From the NCBI GenBank assembly GCA_023053575.1, contig JAKZAP010000019.1, positions 2,232,001 through 2,296,000 of the forward strand: 64,000 nucleotides of DNA. Reading direction: 5' to 3'. Made by a program: the position numbers and the translations under genes. Numbering within the stretch: position 1 is the first letter of the stretch; each line of letters starts with the position of its first letter. The DNA comes from Branchinecta lynchi (lineage: Eukaryota > Arthropoda > Branchiopoda > Anostraca > Branchinectidae). The notes under the pieces are model-generated. The model was not told the origin of the DNA. It did no database searches and saw only the letters and a program-made list of their open reading frames with translations. Shown here piece by piece: positions 20,889 to 31,423 of this stretch.

Positions 20889-21038
20889 AAGGAAAAGCAC
20901 AAAAACGCACTAGGGCGTGCCTTAAGAAAACCCTCCTCAGAGAAAGGCAGTTGAAGCAGGATCAGCTGCATTCCTGACTAGGATACTGTCCAAACAAAGA
21001 ATTCCCTAGTGCAGAGTGGCTTTGGACCGCCTCACAAC

Positions 21039-21418
21039 ATCCTTAAAGGGCCTGTCTATAACACTAACGGAACCTACTTCCGTAATCACCCCATATATTT
21101 CTAAACCCAGAGACCCAAATTTCGTACGGTACATACATTCTAACCCCTCTTATAAAATCACGCTGATTTTCTCACTTGCCGTGTTCTGCTACCTTCGAAG
21201 TTTATCATGCTGTCAACGGTTGTCTGCGAAAAGCTTTTCCGTCTAAAAAAAAATGGTAATGTAAATTGTTTCCCTGTTTTCGCTAAAAAGTCATCGGGTC
21301 TCGGAAAAGGCTTAAAACAGCCAAAACTGTGGTTATTTGTTGAAAGCAGAGCCTAGTTTTAAAGTATTCAATTATTTTAAAATACTATAAGTTGTTGATT
21401 AAATAGTGCGAGGAGTCC
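21039..21418 (+). mobile_element. R3 MITE, right end lost
   Basis: It runs from TTAAAGGGCCTGTC to GTGCGAGGAGTCC. The last few bases and TTAA are replaced by the sequence that leads into the minisatellite at 21445. Confidence 0.7.
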
Positions 21419-21444
21419 GCATCTGCACAAGCTCGTGGCGCACA

Positions 21445-21726
21445 CTGTGGATCCGCGGGATGGGTATGGGTATATGCGGGTATGGGGCGGCGAGAAACCC
21501 CTCAACACCGGTACTGGTTGAAAATCACAAAAAGCTGAAGAAAAAAAATATGGGTATATGGGTATATGTGGGTATGGGGCGGCGAGAAACCCCTCAACAC
21601 CGGTACTGGTTGGAAATCACAAAAAGCTGAAGAAAAAAAATATGGGTATATGTGGGTATGGGGCGGCGAGAAACCCCTCAACACCGGTACTGGTTGGAAA
21701 TCACAAAAAGCTGAAGAAAAAAAAGC
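21445..21726 (+). repeat. Minisatellite, 84-92 bp unit, three copies
   Basis: The anchor GGGGCGGCGAGAAACCCC is found at 21484, 21576 and 21660. Each unit also has CAACACCGGTACTGG and CACAAAAAGCTGAAG followed by an A-run. The length difference comes from GGGTATAT iterations. Open frames across it are a by-product of near-identical units. Confidence 0.85.
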
Positions 21727-22429
21727 TGATAACAGTTGGCAATTAGCTGATTAGCTCGATAGACATTATCGAACACGCTACGAGGTCCCTTTGGAATTTC
21801 GGTATCCCGCTTGGATATATTCTTATGAACTTCTCTTGCAAGAAACGGAAAGAATGCATTCCTCATGGATAGCTCAAGAGGGTGAAGTTTTTAGGATCTC
21901 CATTTTGCGATGCTCGCTGCTCAAAGTTCGTCCCACCTGATCCCCATTTATTTCTTTCTTCTGGAAAGGGTTTATATTGTCCTGCAGATGAGGGCAGGCA
22001 CTTCAGGTTCCTGTCTAGAGTGGAAGAAAGGCTCCAGAGGCGCTCGGTGGAACATTTCCTTATTTCGACTTTCTAAATGGAATTTCTCTGTATTACACGA
22101 GCAAGAAGGGTACATTCTTACAAAATATCAGACGTGATCCTATTGCCTTCACTCTGTAGAGTAATATAGCTCAGGAAATGAGTGATAGTCGGGAGGGGGG
22201 GGGGGGGTATCCAAGAGGGAAGAAAGATGAGCTTTCCTAGCTTTGACCATACAGATAAAAGTGGTGATCAAAGCCTAGAGTCCCTCTAAAGTAGAGGTAG
22301 GGCATCTTTGGACATTGGCGAGGAATATGATAACATTCAAACCTAATAAATATTCGTGAACAAAACTGAGTGCAAACAGTAATTAAGTAAAATAAAAGCC
22401 TTTCAGTTTTGTGCGAATGATTTGAACTT
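21727..22429. other. Intron stretch, unassigned
   Basis: Overlapping short ORFs at 21882-22137 do not match a family I know. A 13-base G-run lies near 22195. Nothing else seen. Confidence 0.3.
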
Positions 22430-23250
22430 GACAAAGGGTGGGCTAGGACGATAAAACTTGGTAGACATATCAGGGACCCGACCAGATTAACTTGGAAAGA
22501 GTCACTCGCCTGACCCAACCATCGTGGGGGGAGGGGGAGACGGCGGAATCCGGAAATTAGGGGCATTCATAAGTTTCGAACGGGTCATCGGATCTTAATG
22601 AAACTTGATATCTTGAAACCCCTCATGTCTCAAATGTTCCGTTTCAAGTCCGGGCCGGATCCGATGACCTGGGGGGGGGGGGGGGTCGGAGGGTAGAACC
22701 GGAAATCTTGTGACACGCGTAGAGTGGAGCGATCAGGATGAAACTTGGTGGGAAGTAAAGGCACAAGTCCTAGGTGCATCAGGGACAGAATCGGACCGGA
22801 TTCGGGTACCGAGGGGGGGGGAGCTGTACGGGGGTGTCCGGAATTCCGATTATCGTGACTTAAGGTACTTCCAGATGTGCTAGGACGATCAAACTTTTGC
22901 AGGAGCATTACAAATTTGACATCATTGGGTTAGAGATCGTCACTTCTCCGCGCCAACCATCCCTTAAGCTTAAAGAACTCATCTTAACCGCAAAATACAA
23001 GTAATACTCTTAAGTAAAATTTACTTTTTCACGATAGCCATGAGCACATGATCATTTTTGCCTCAAGGGTTTTGCTTGGACCCTTAAAGTGCGCATCTTA
23101 ACCGAGAAGTGAAAAAAAAACCTTCTCAGTTCTATCCTCTGAACCAGCCTTGCAAGTTTGGCGCATGTTAATAGGGAACAAAAAACTTTTGACCATCACT
23201 TTCATCTGACCCGGCCTTGCAAGTGCCATATGAGCTTCCAGCTCTTGTTT
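22430..23250 (+). mobile_element. R2 Helentron/HINE-like element
   Basis: Colinear with R2 at 2.6-4.9 kb: GCTAGGACGATAAAACTTGG, G-runs near 22527, 22672 and 22813, GTACTTCCAGATGTGC, and the end GTGCCATATGAGC, TTCCAGCTC, TTGTT at 23249. The 5' hairpin is missing. Confidence 0.65.
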
Positions 23251-24469
23251 GTAGAGCTCATAACTCGTGAATCAGTGCATGTTAAGTTCAAATTGTACAC
23301 TTGTGGGTATTTGGGTATAGTTGTACCTTTTGGGGGTCCCAACCCCCACATCAACCCGGATTGGGGGAAAGAGCCCAGATTGCCGAGTGAATAATGTTCA
23401 TAATTTATCTAGAGATGGACGTTGGACGTTGAAATTCGTTGTACTTATAGATTCAAGGGCTGGGAAACTATTTTAAAGTCTCATCTACCCCACCCACCCC
23501 GTTCATGGGCAACTGAGCCCAGATTGCCCAAGAGTAAAGTTCGTGACCCGTGACAGGAATCTCCAGGTTTCAAGTTAAAACTTGGTAGTTTCACTATAGT
23601 TTGACTCTAGTTTGTAATGGACAAATAAAACGGTACACATACTATACTTTCATAACTGAAACAAAAGTACGTCAAGCTTCAAACTACAGTGAAACTACAA
23701 CGAAACTACATCCAAAATACGCACCTTAAGTTTGACGATGATTTAGCTGAAAGGATCGGTCATCATGTCAGCAGAAAGACAATCGGTAGGAAGCGCTAAT
23801 TATCGTGACTCGTTGGGCTTATGGGAGTTTTCTGTCCTTCCGCTGTTACGGTCTTTGCTCGACAGATTGTGCGGCGGTCCTGGAACGAATACATTCAGAA
23901 TTCTTTGTGTCTTTGTATGTCAGTCGGTCATTCAAAGCGGTCATCGCTTTCGTCTTTTCTGTCACATTTTTTTCGTGTTGCTTACTCTTGAAGAATCTTG
24001 CTTCCACGAAGTGACCATATATGTAAGCTGCTTGACAAGCACTCAGTCGGAAATTACTTCTTGACCTTGTTGACAGAAGGCACCAAAATACATGAAATAT
24101 GCAGTCCTTAATCTTGTTGGAAGGGGGATTTCCATTCGGCAGGTTAGCTTCCAGAACAAAAAAATGCTACAGTTGGGTGTGTGGGGGGGGGGGGGGGGGG
24201 CTTTTTGCGAAGGGTTTTGGACCGAGGACAGGAGTGAATGTGTTTTAGGGGAATCGTTCCAGCTTTACACACCAACTACTTTTGATGGTCACTTCGTCTC
24301 ACATGCTACAGTAAATGTCTCAGTCCGTCGTCTAGTAAAGAGTTTTTTTATTTATTTTTTACCTTATTTTTCTTCCGCATTTCGGACGAATCTGGAAGGA
24401 GACAGGCCAAAAACATCTGGAAGTCTGGGTTGTTAGACTCTCGAGATTCAGGGTGCATGTCGGTGTTGC
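23251..24469. other. Intron stretch, unassigned
   Basis: 23330-23545 has two diverged copies of a module with GAGCCCAGATTGCC. 23570-23705 is a loose inverted repeat around AGTTTCACTATAGTTTG and its complement. A long G-run lies at 24182-24200. No gene found. Confidence 0.35.
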
Positions 24470-24680
24470 ACTGCGGGCTGTCTCTGGTGTTTTGTCACCG
24501 CTGTCCGGTTCTGTTCTTGTAATGCGTTTTTGGTTCACCGGTGGGTAGCCACCGGTGAGCGCAAAAACGGCCTGAATTCTCGGTTTTGCGCGAAACGGCG
24601 AAACACGAAAAGTTGCCAACTTCTCGGTAAAGCCGGACTCCCGAGCAGGTTCCCGAGCAAAACACATTCGCGAAACACAA
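24470..24680. mobile_element. R11 element fragment
   Basis: CGGGCTGTCTCTGGTGTTT, TGTCCGGTTCT, TTTTTGGTTCACC and AAGCCGG...CGAGCAGG match 49485-49640 in the complete R11. Internal CACCGGTG palindromes are prominent. Confidence 0.6.
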
Positions 24681-25121
24681 CAGTTATGCAAATGTAGGAA
24701 GAAAGGGAGAGTGATGGAAATTTGTGGTTGGGATACTAAAGATGTTTGAATAGCGAAGGGATATCTAGGAAATTTGATCATAAAAATCTGGAAGGGTTGG
24801 AGTCCCGGACATCTGGGAAGGGTTGGAAGCCCCGGACATCTGGGAATTTGGAAGGTGAAGCCTGGCTTTAGCCTAAGTACTCTGACACTCATGCATATGT
24901 GTGTATGAGTTTTCGGTGCTGCACGAATTTCCGAGGACATGCCCCCGCCTCTTCCCCCTCATTTGTGTCCCGATAGATGATTCCTTAAAAGATATGACAG
25001 GGACGAGAGCTTTGTGTTCGTGAGTGAGGTGCGTGCGGTCTCCTCCAGATGACAAATGTTACCTGAAAGATAAACTAGATTAGGGGTTGAAGATAATTTC
25101 GTAAACCACGTAGGCCTGACA
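24681..25121. other. Intron stretch with CGGACATCTGGGA iterations
   Basis: 24775-24870 has three GGACATCTGG/GGAAGGTGAAG-type modules. They recur in inverted form at 31270-31415 (CCGGATGTCTGGAAGG). The minus-strand ORF spanning 24359-24940 is just this repeat plus R11. Confidence 0.4.
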
Positions 25122-25252
25122 TATCACAAAAAAACATCGAAGAAACCAACGAAAATGGGGTTTGTATCTTTTATCTCAGTATGTTTGTTGGCGCCTTTAC
25201 AAACCCATTTTCGTTGGTTTCTTCGTTGTTTTTTTGTGATAGGGGTTGAAGA
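25081..25252. repeat. 44-bp inverted repeat flanked by 13-bp direct repeats
   Basis: The arms are 25122-25166 (TATCACAAAAAAACATCG onward) and 25198-25241 (inverted, ending TTTTTTTGTGATA). They are near identical, with a 31-nt loop. TAGGGGTTGAAGA occurs at 25081-25093 and again at 25240-25252, like a long target duplication. Confidence 0.75.
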
Positions 25253-26160
25253 AGATTCCATTACTGCAGATTAGATACTTATGCCAGTCCGTACCACCGT
25301 TGCAGTCTCCTACCTTGGAGGTTTGTACTGATCTCCATGATCCTCTCATCTGTCTGTGAAGTAATCTCCTGAAGCTAAGGTTCTTTCTAGTGTCTACATA
25401 ACCTGTTATCTGCGGGGTACAGTAGAGGTTGTGAACGTTTGTTGACAGTGGACTTTGCCATTTTCATGCACTTGCTATGTCTAAAGCTAACTACCAGTTA
25501 GCCAAAGTAGGTAATTAAGGGCATCTGAAAACACCTGTATAGGTATTTTGGGTCTTCATTCTACCATCTAGCCGGAAATGGCACTATTCACATTGGAGTA
25601 ACTGTTCATCTGCCATCTGCCATGTTCATCTGCCAATCTGGCAGCTCTGGTGATCTCCTGAGGAAGAGGTTTACCTCAATTTGTTGTGATCTGGTCAGTC
25701 TTGTGATCTCCTAGACTGCCAAACCTCTATCTGGCGAAGTTTGGCAGGCGAGTGATGGGGTTTTGAGGGTGGAGGTTACGCTAGGTCTTGAAGAGGGTCC
25801 TTGGGACCTGGTGAAGAGCGTGACAAAACTGCCTTAACACCGGCGGGCGTAACCTTATTCTCCACTCTCACCAATCAACAATATGGGGAAGGAATGTCCT
25901 ACCCTATTCAGCCTATGGCTCACCTCACGTTCCTCTTTCTCTCTGCTTCTCAAAGCAAGTAAAATAAATCCTTGTAATTACACAGTGCTGTACAAGGCTA
26001 CTCTAATGATCGCCTCAGGAGGTTTGCCTCATTTTTCCAGTGATGTGATCTCCTAGGCCTGCCGAACTTCCTGATAGAGGTTTGGCAGTTTTAGGAGACC
26101 ATAAGACTAACCAGATGACAACAAATTGAGGTAAACCTCTTGCTCAGGAGGTTATGAGCA
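25253..26160. mobile_element. R21 foldback element with CTGAGG/CCTCAG modules
   Basis: The arm around 25650-25735 (GATCTCCTGAGGAAGAGG, TTTACCTCAATTTGTTG, TGCCAAACCTCTATC) reappears inverted at 26045-26150. The interior has repeated GTGATCTCCT and TTTGGCAG motifs. Noncoding; exact ends uncertain. Confidence 0.55.
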
Positions 26161-26202
26161 GCCAGATGAGCCAGAAGAATCATGGGCCTTGCTGCTACTT
26201 AT

Positions 26203-26623
26203 ATAAGTCGCGTTTTTTGCAATCGCTTGGAAAGAAAGTTGCCGTTTTTTGCGATCGACTGTCGACTGGAGGTCCAGTCGATCCGTTTTTTGTCGCTTGA
26301 CTGGAGATCGACTGGGAACAAAGTCAACAGTCGATCCGATGCAACTTTCTCTTGGAGGTCCAGTCAAACTTGGTGCCAAATTTTGAAAACTGAAACATGT
26401 GGACCCAAAAACGTACAATTTACACCTCAGGAAGCGCCAGTACTGCAGCAGTTTCAGAGACTGCCGAGGGAAGAGTTGTGGGGATGGACTGATTTATTGA
26501 CTGATTTAGACCGTTTTTCGAAGGCTTGTTCTCGCTCCCCTATCAAGCGACAAAAAACGGTCAACTGGATGAACCCGGGAACAAGTCCCAATCGCCAGTC
26601 GATCTGTAAAAAACGCGACTATA
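26203..26623. mobile_element. R14 foldback MITE
   Basis: The ends are AGTCGCGTTTTTTGCAATCG and CGATCTGTAAAAAACGCGACT at 26206 and 26620. ATA duplicates lie at 26203-26205 and 26621-26623. The interior iterates GATCGACTGG and AAAAAACGG in both orientations. The 174-codon plus-strand ORF across it is a repeat artefact. Confidence 0.75.
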
Positions 26624-26709
26624 ATCCCCTTCCATCTGCAATTATACCACTTATGCTGCTGTATGAGAGAGAGAGATCGTTATATTTTAAAACTATCGGA
26701 GCATAGCTA

Positions 26710-27229
26710 AATTCAGTTTCTTACAAAAAAAAATAACAAAGATATAAATAACAAACGGACACGATTTTTCCTGGCTTTAGGGGATTTAAGCTTATTTTGC
26801 AACCGGGTTCGATTATTGGGAGGGGCTGTTTCCGGTAACAATGACCTGTGGTTTGCACTGGCCAGGACAGATTTGCCAAACTGCAGAATCGGGTGTTCAA
26901 GCCGGACTTTAAGCGGTGATAGATTCAGTTTCTCAAGGACTTGTTCGAATGGTATGTCGCGGTTTCGGGGCACACTTTTGTTGCTCTTTTCTGGACGGAC
27001 TCGATGTCCTGTAGGAGGTACGCTGTACGGGTTGCAGATAGACTCCACATTGGGCATGCGTACTCGATAGTCCTTTCAAACATTTCCGCACACAACTCTA
27101 TCCACAATTTCCGCATTTCCATCTCCAATAAGAAAAAACTTCCAAGTCGAACCCAAAGTGAGCCATACGTCCTTACGGCTAGATGCCTGTCCTGTTCATC
27201 AGCTGTCAGATTCCCTCGTTCCTTGTAAC
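26710..27229 (-). mobile_element. LINE RT C-terminal fragment
   Basis: The minus-strand frames read IEYACPMWSLS and ESVQKRATKVCPET. After a frameshift they read EQVLEKLNLSPLKVRLEHPI and SLLPETAPPNNRTR. This is the usual LINE C-terminal order: (L)EYA.P.W, Q+RATK, L..L.L, LP. At least one frameshift is present. R12 has inserted at its 5' side at 27231. Confidence 0.65.
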
Positions 27230-27230
27230 C

Positions 27231-27566
27231 AGAGCAAAATAACACTAGGGAGTAGCGCCATTTCCATGCTTTGCAAACGGGCCATGCCCTTAGCGCCGCC
27301 CAGTTCGTTTTAAAGCGAGAAAAACATGCGGGTTTAGAAATTCTAGGAAAGCGAAGGTGCGGTCTGCACACACCAAGGAAACAATGGAGGCTGTATCAGT
27401 GTTATGCAAAGTTCATGATATAAAGTCATCGGAGCCAGCATTGGTGAACGACTGAATGAGTTTTAGTAGGGACGTTCTCTATCGCTAGTTGTGCTAGTAT
27501 CGCTGCTATTCGAGAGTGAGTCAATTTTGTCAAGACTTGCGCTACTCCCTAGTGTTATTTTGCTCT
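27231..27566. mobile_element. R12 MITE, complete
   Basis: It has perfect 28-bp terminal inverted repeats, AGAGCAAAATAACACTAGGG onward at 27231 and its complement ending TTTTGCTCT at 27566. 336 bp, noncoding. The second copy at 36862-37573 is itself interrupted. Confidence 0.8.
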
Positions 27567-27724
27567 GCTCGCAACCTTCGGAGGCATATTACATGTTTTT
27601 GCTTTTGATTGGTCCAGTAGATATGTCGTTGGTAGCGGCTAGCGGGGGCGGACAATACAACCAATCATTTCAGCTATTGGTAAACCATAAGCTTAGAAGG
27701 TCCACTTATGACGACTTAGGTCGA

Positions 27725-27815
27725 CTTCTGGGGCCGAGCTAACGAGCTGATACCCCTGTCGGCCGTCAGTGATCAAAATATATTGTCACGAAGTGTTTTT
27801 GAAATTAAAGAGCCT
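27725..27815 (-). repeat. R20 dispersed repeat, inverted copy
   Basis: GAGCTAACGAGCTGATAC, GTCAGTGATCAAAATATAT and GTGTTTTTGAAA are the inverted counterpart of 16775-16870. Confidence 0.6.
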
Positions 27816-28025
27816 GAACAAGGAACCTAATGTGGAAAGGGCTCTAAGACATGTTACAAGAAGGACGCGGAAAGTAAGATATTTGAACAACTGACCTCCT
27901 ATCGGCTTGGTTCATATGGGATGATGTCTCGGTCGTAAGTATGTGCATCGATACCTGTGGTCAAGAAGAGTCCAGCCTTCTCGAGAAAAATCGAGTGAAA
28001 AAGAAATGAGAATTGTATATTTCAG

Positions 28026-28223
28026 TTCGAATCCAACATCGAAAAAGGTCACGAAGGTCTCGTCCATCATATGGAAGTATTCCACTGTGACACTGACACG
28101 GAAGTCGAGATACCCGAGTATAGAGGTCCGTGTGAGGGACCGGACCGACCCAAAGAGACGAGGGTATGCAAGCAAGTTTTAGCCGCTTGGGCATTTGGAG
28201 CAGGACCGTTCGTCTACCCCAAG
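28026..28223 (+). CDS. DBH/MOXD-like copper monooxygenase, exon B
   Basis: This 66-codon exon, phase 0 at both ends, is bounded by TATTTCAG and GTAAGA. The translation begins FESNIEKGHEGLVHHMEVFH, includes GPCEGPDRP and VCKQVLAAWAFGAG, and ends PFVYPK. It follows exon A directly in the family alignment (KHHLVQ then FES). LVHHM, the C-x-(n)-C pattern (FHC, GPC, VCK) and AAWAxG are hallmarks of the Cu2 monooxygenase N-domain. The intron to exon A is 15,139 bp and to exon C 11,039 bp. No stop or frameshift. Overlapping minus-strand ORFs here are shadows. Confidence 0.93.
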
Positions 28224-28540
28224 GTAAGAAGAAGAAGATAGTTTGGTTGAATGATGAATGCTTTATCTTACCAAAATAGCGTTAGCCAGCGCAGGCATGT
28301 TAATAGATAAGTACACGAGTCAATACATAAAGAAAACCACACTAAATATTTCAACGAAAAGTTGCGTAACAAAGATAATTGTTTGTTGGTGGGGGGGACT
28401 GATAAGAAATGGATTATTAAAATGATGGGAAGTAAAGATTTTAAAGAAATAAGAATTATCGGGAAGTTCCTCAGGTTAGCTTTTAAACACAGGAAAGATT
28501 TCTTCTGATGGGGAAATTGTGTTTTTAGTGCTAATAAAGT
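28224..28540. other. Intron stretch, unassigned
   Basis: AT-rich and without a recognisable element. Confidence 0.3.
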
Positions 28541-28680
28541 ATTCAGTGTAAATTAAAAATATTAAGAGAGTGTTAGTGTGTATATGCGCATGTAAGATTG
28601 TTCACTTTTTGTTTCGTTTTGTTGCATGCCGGATGGCTTTAATGTGCAAATAAATCATTCATTCATTCATTCATTCATAC
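28541..28680 (+). mobile_element. LINE 3' tail with (ATTC)n
   Basis: GCCGGATGGCTTTAATG, then CAAATAAATCATTCATTC and further ATTC units, form the usual LINE 3' UTR ending. The coding part is not recognisable. Confidence 0.5.
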
Positions 28681-28854
28681 AGATTAAATAAAACGCAACA
28701 AAATTTCTTCATAAAGCGTAGCTCTGTTAAAGTTACTAATATTGGTATGGTAATAATTCAGTTTGGTATCAGTCTTTCTTATTGATGAGGCAGAGACACC
28801 TAGGTGTTCTTCGTCATCATCTCCGACGACTGCATCAATCTATCCCTCTCTGCT

Positions 28855-29040
28855 TTTTATGGCACTTGCCTTCCGGCCAAGTGCCAGATACGGATCACTG
28901 TTCTGTCGGTCGGTCGGTTGGTCGACCCGGGGATCCCAAGTAAAGGTACTTCCAGATGTGCTAGGATGATGAAACTTGGCAGGCATGTCAGGGATCTGAC
29001 CAAACTGACTTGGAAATAGTCACTTTTTGGATGTATCGTT
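28855..29040 (+). mobile_element. R2 element, 5' end
   Basis: It starts TTTTTATGGCACTTGCC with the complementary GGCCAAGTGCCA, which is the R2 5' hairpin. A CGGTCGGTCGGTTGG tract, GTACTTCCAGATGTGC and TGAAACTTGGCAGG follow. It stops after about 180 bp. Confidence 0.65.
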
Positions 29041-29049
29041 TCTAAATTT

Positions 29050-29505
29050 GTAGTGACGTTGGTTTCTAATACGTCCTTCATAAGATCCGATGACGAAATG
29101 CCGCCAGACGCGCTAGAGGCACAATAACAATCACACGTGAGATCTGGGGATAAGTTATCTGATGGGTGAATAAGTGATTAGGGTTTCGCTTCGTATCGAG
29201 TTGCGCATTAGCCTCGTGGAAAAGTCAGCCAGCACTCAGCACTGAAGTCGGAAACCAGAAATGACAAACTTGATGACGCTTGACAGAACAGAGTTGGGTA
29301 AAGCAAAAGAGGGGAAGAGGCATTGTAAACAGTTTTAAACATGGTTAGGCCTAAATGGAATTGAAAATAGCTAAACAAACCTGGATAAACGTACACATAG
29401 AAATAACATGTCAGTGTTTTCTTTACGATAGCGCACCTAGTGTCCAAAAAATAACTAATCTGAGAGGAATTTTATGAGGGGCGTATTAGTTCAGACACGT
29501 ATCAG
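29050..29505 (+). repeat. R9 dispersed segment, uninterrupted copy
   Basis: Shared with 47600-47790, 49425-49460 and 51108-51290: GACGCGCTAGAGGCAC, TCACACGTGAGATCTGG, GACAGAACAGAGTTGGG, AACATGGTTAGGC and GGAATTTTATGAGGGGCG. This copy lacks the R10 and R11 insertions of the other locus, so it serves as the empty reference. Confidence 0.65.
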
Positions 29506-29805
29506 CACTATTTGACTAGTAAAGGCTTTTTTGAACGAAATATTCAGTTTTGTTCAAAAATGTTTCGTTCTCGGACAGGAGTTGGCTGGCTGAAGGTGTA
29601 CGGGACATCTGCTGGTTTGATTTTGCTCAAGAGCTTTACAACACAGAAACACCTTGAATGCAACCCTAGACAATTTCGCCACATTCCAGTCCAGTACTTC
29701 CAAATGGACTGGTTTCTGTTAATCCTCATATTCCTCACCATCAGCACTTGTCAAAGACATAATAAAATAGATCCCAGGTTGATGAGAAGAAAATCAGCAA
29801 TCTGC

Positions 29806-29878
29806 TTCCCAGCATTGTCAGAAGTTTCATAACAGAAAAGACGAGGATGCGCGGTTTCAGCAGATAATGCGTAACAGA
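29806..29878 (+). mobile_element. R4 foldback MITE, left part
   Basis: TGTCAGAAGTTTCATAAC, GGATGCGCGGTTTCAG and GATAATGCGTAACAGA match the R4 ends. A hAT MITE sits inside it, and a little R4 sequence continues after 30226. Confidence 0.65.
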
Positions 29879-30233
29879 CAGAGGCGTCACTAGCCAAAAT
29901 GTTTGGGGGGGGGGGGGGAGACGAGTCATTTACCGACTAGCCAGTAGTTTTTTCCGACCGTTTCTGCAGAAAAAAACCCATAAAAGGACAGTTTTGACAA
30001 AAATCGACTGATTTCCAGAAAAATCCGCTGATTTTCAGGAAAACCGAGTATTTTGACGAAAAATCGACCAATTTTCAGAAAAAACGACTGTTTTCATGGA
30101 AAAAAAATCAACTTTTTGACGAAACATCGCGGCGTTCCTCGGCGTCTCGGTTATTTTTAACGACTGGCCGACAGCATTGGGGGGGGGGGGTGCCCCCTCC
30201 CCCCCTCCCAGTCCTGACGCCCCTGGTAACAGA
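29871..30233. mobile_element. hAT MITE with exact 8-bp target duplication
   Basis: GTAACAGA occurs at 29871-29878 and 30226-30233. Between them a 347-bp element (29879-30225) starts CAGAGGCGTCACTAG and ends CTGACGCCCCTG. CAG...CTG ends with an 8-bp duplication are diagnostic of hAT elements. The interior carries G- and C-runs next to the ends and iterated AAAAATCGACTG-type motifs. Confidence 0.9.
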
Positions 30234-30244
30234 TAACACTTAGT

Positions 30245-30275
30245 ATACTGCTATATTGAGATAATTTTTCATCGG
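30245..30275. mobile_element. R6 MITE end fragment
   Basis: TTGAGATAATTTTTCATCGGG equals the inverted R6 end seen at 52015-52040. Confidence 0.5.
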
Positions 30276-30825
30276 GCGTACTTCACCTTACCATTCCTTG
30301 CCCACCTTACCTTCGTGACACTTTGCCGTCTTTGGAACGAAACGTACCCTACAACAAACAAGATCTGCAATCCGTTCCTGAATACGCAACAGTAATTTTA
30401 ATGTTCTCACTGGAATCACTATCATAAATTTGATGGTGAATGACAAAAAAGGTTATTTGTTTGGAGGAGCATGCCAGGAAGGGGTGGGCAAAGTAATTTG
30501 TTTCGAAATTGGGTCACGTTTGCGAAAGGTTATATTTTGTCGATTTGACTTCTTGCCAGTCTACGTGAGGATTTGGAAGCTTCGGATAAGCGATGTCTTA
30601 ATTCCGTAGCTCAGTGGCGAATGGTCAGTAGCGTCACCTAGGGTGGGGCGTAGTTTCATTGACAAAATCCGACTCTAATTAGACGGACCCTTGCTTGTCA
30701 ACTAAGTTAACGCTGCTAAAAGTAGGTTCCGAACGTCGAAATTTGTGAAGGAAGGAGAATAATTAGTCTCTCAAGGAAGAAGAAGAAAACTAGGGGTTCC
30801 AGACTCACTGATTCAAGAGGGCGAT
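30276..30825. other. Intron stretch, unassigned
   Basis: A weak inverted repeat involves CCTTGCCCACCTTACC near 30297 and GGTGGGCAAAGTAA near 30484. No gene found. Confidence 0.3.
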
Positions 30826-31105
30826 TCTGGCGGTCTGGAAAGCTCCGCGAGCTTATGCGCTAGCTGTTCTCGCGACTTCGTCAAAAGTCGCTTCGCTTTC
30901 TAAAGCTGTTCTCGCGCTCCGCTATTTTCCGCCAGCACTTGCAAAGCGAATCCATTTCGCGAGTGGAAAGTGATTTCGGCAAGTCAGCGAGAAATTGTAA
31001 AGGAGCAACAGAGACTCAACGACATTTTGCTTGTTCTTGCGCTCGGCGGATTCTCGCTTTGCTTTTGTAAAAGCGAACCCAAGAGATCGCCAGAATCACC
31101 CTAAG
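30826..31105. mobile_element. R16 foldback MITE
   Basis: The ends are AGGGCGATTCTGGCG and CGCCAGAATCACCCT. The interior iterates GAGCTTATGCGC, TGTTCTCGCG and AAAGCGA in both orientations. 280 bp, noncoding. Confidence 0.65.
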
Positions 31106-31423
31106 GCTTGGGCCAGGTGTCTACCAAGAGTGCCTACGAGTTTTGTCAGCGGCTGACCGCTTCGAAGCACGAAGACGGAAAGCTCCGGTAAAATCGCTTT
31201 GTGGAAGACCGAGCGGCCCGCTACCTAGCGTTTGGTCTTGGTCCAAACTTCAAACGTTAAAATGATAAACGTGAGCTTCACCTTCCGGATATTTCTTCCG
31301 GATTCCCTAACAGCCGTTTTCGTCGAGAAGGGGCCTGGAAGGTAAAGCTAGGCTAAAAACATCTGTAAGTCGGGGGTGTTGGACACCCCAGATTCCGGAT
31401 GTCTGGAAGGTGACATAGAGGTG
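31106..31423. repeat. Inverted CCGGATGTCTGGAAGG modules
   Basis: 31270-31415 contains CACCTTCCGGATATTTC and its inverted partner GGATGTCTGGAAGGTG. It shares modules with 24775-24870. The outer part is unassigned. Confidence 0.4.

Noticed and set aside
24359..24940. 193-codon minus-strand ORF
   Set aside because: It covers R11 sequence and GGACATCTGG repeats; no domain, low-complexity composition.
26182..26706. 174-codon plus-strand ORF
   Set aside because: It is the translation of the R14 palindrome; the opposite strand is open as well.
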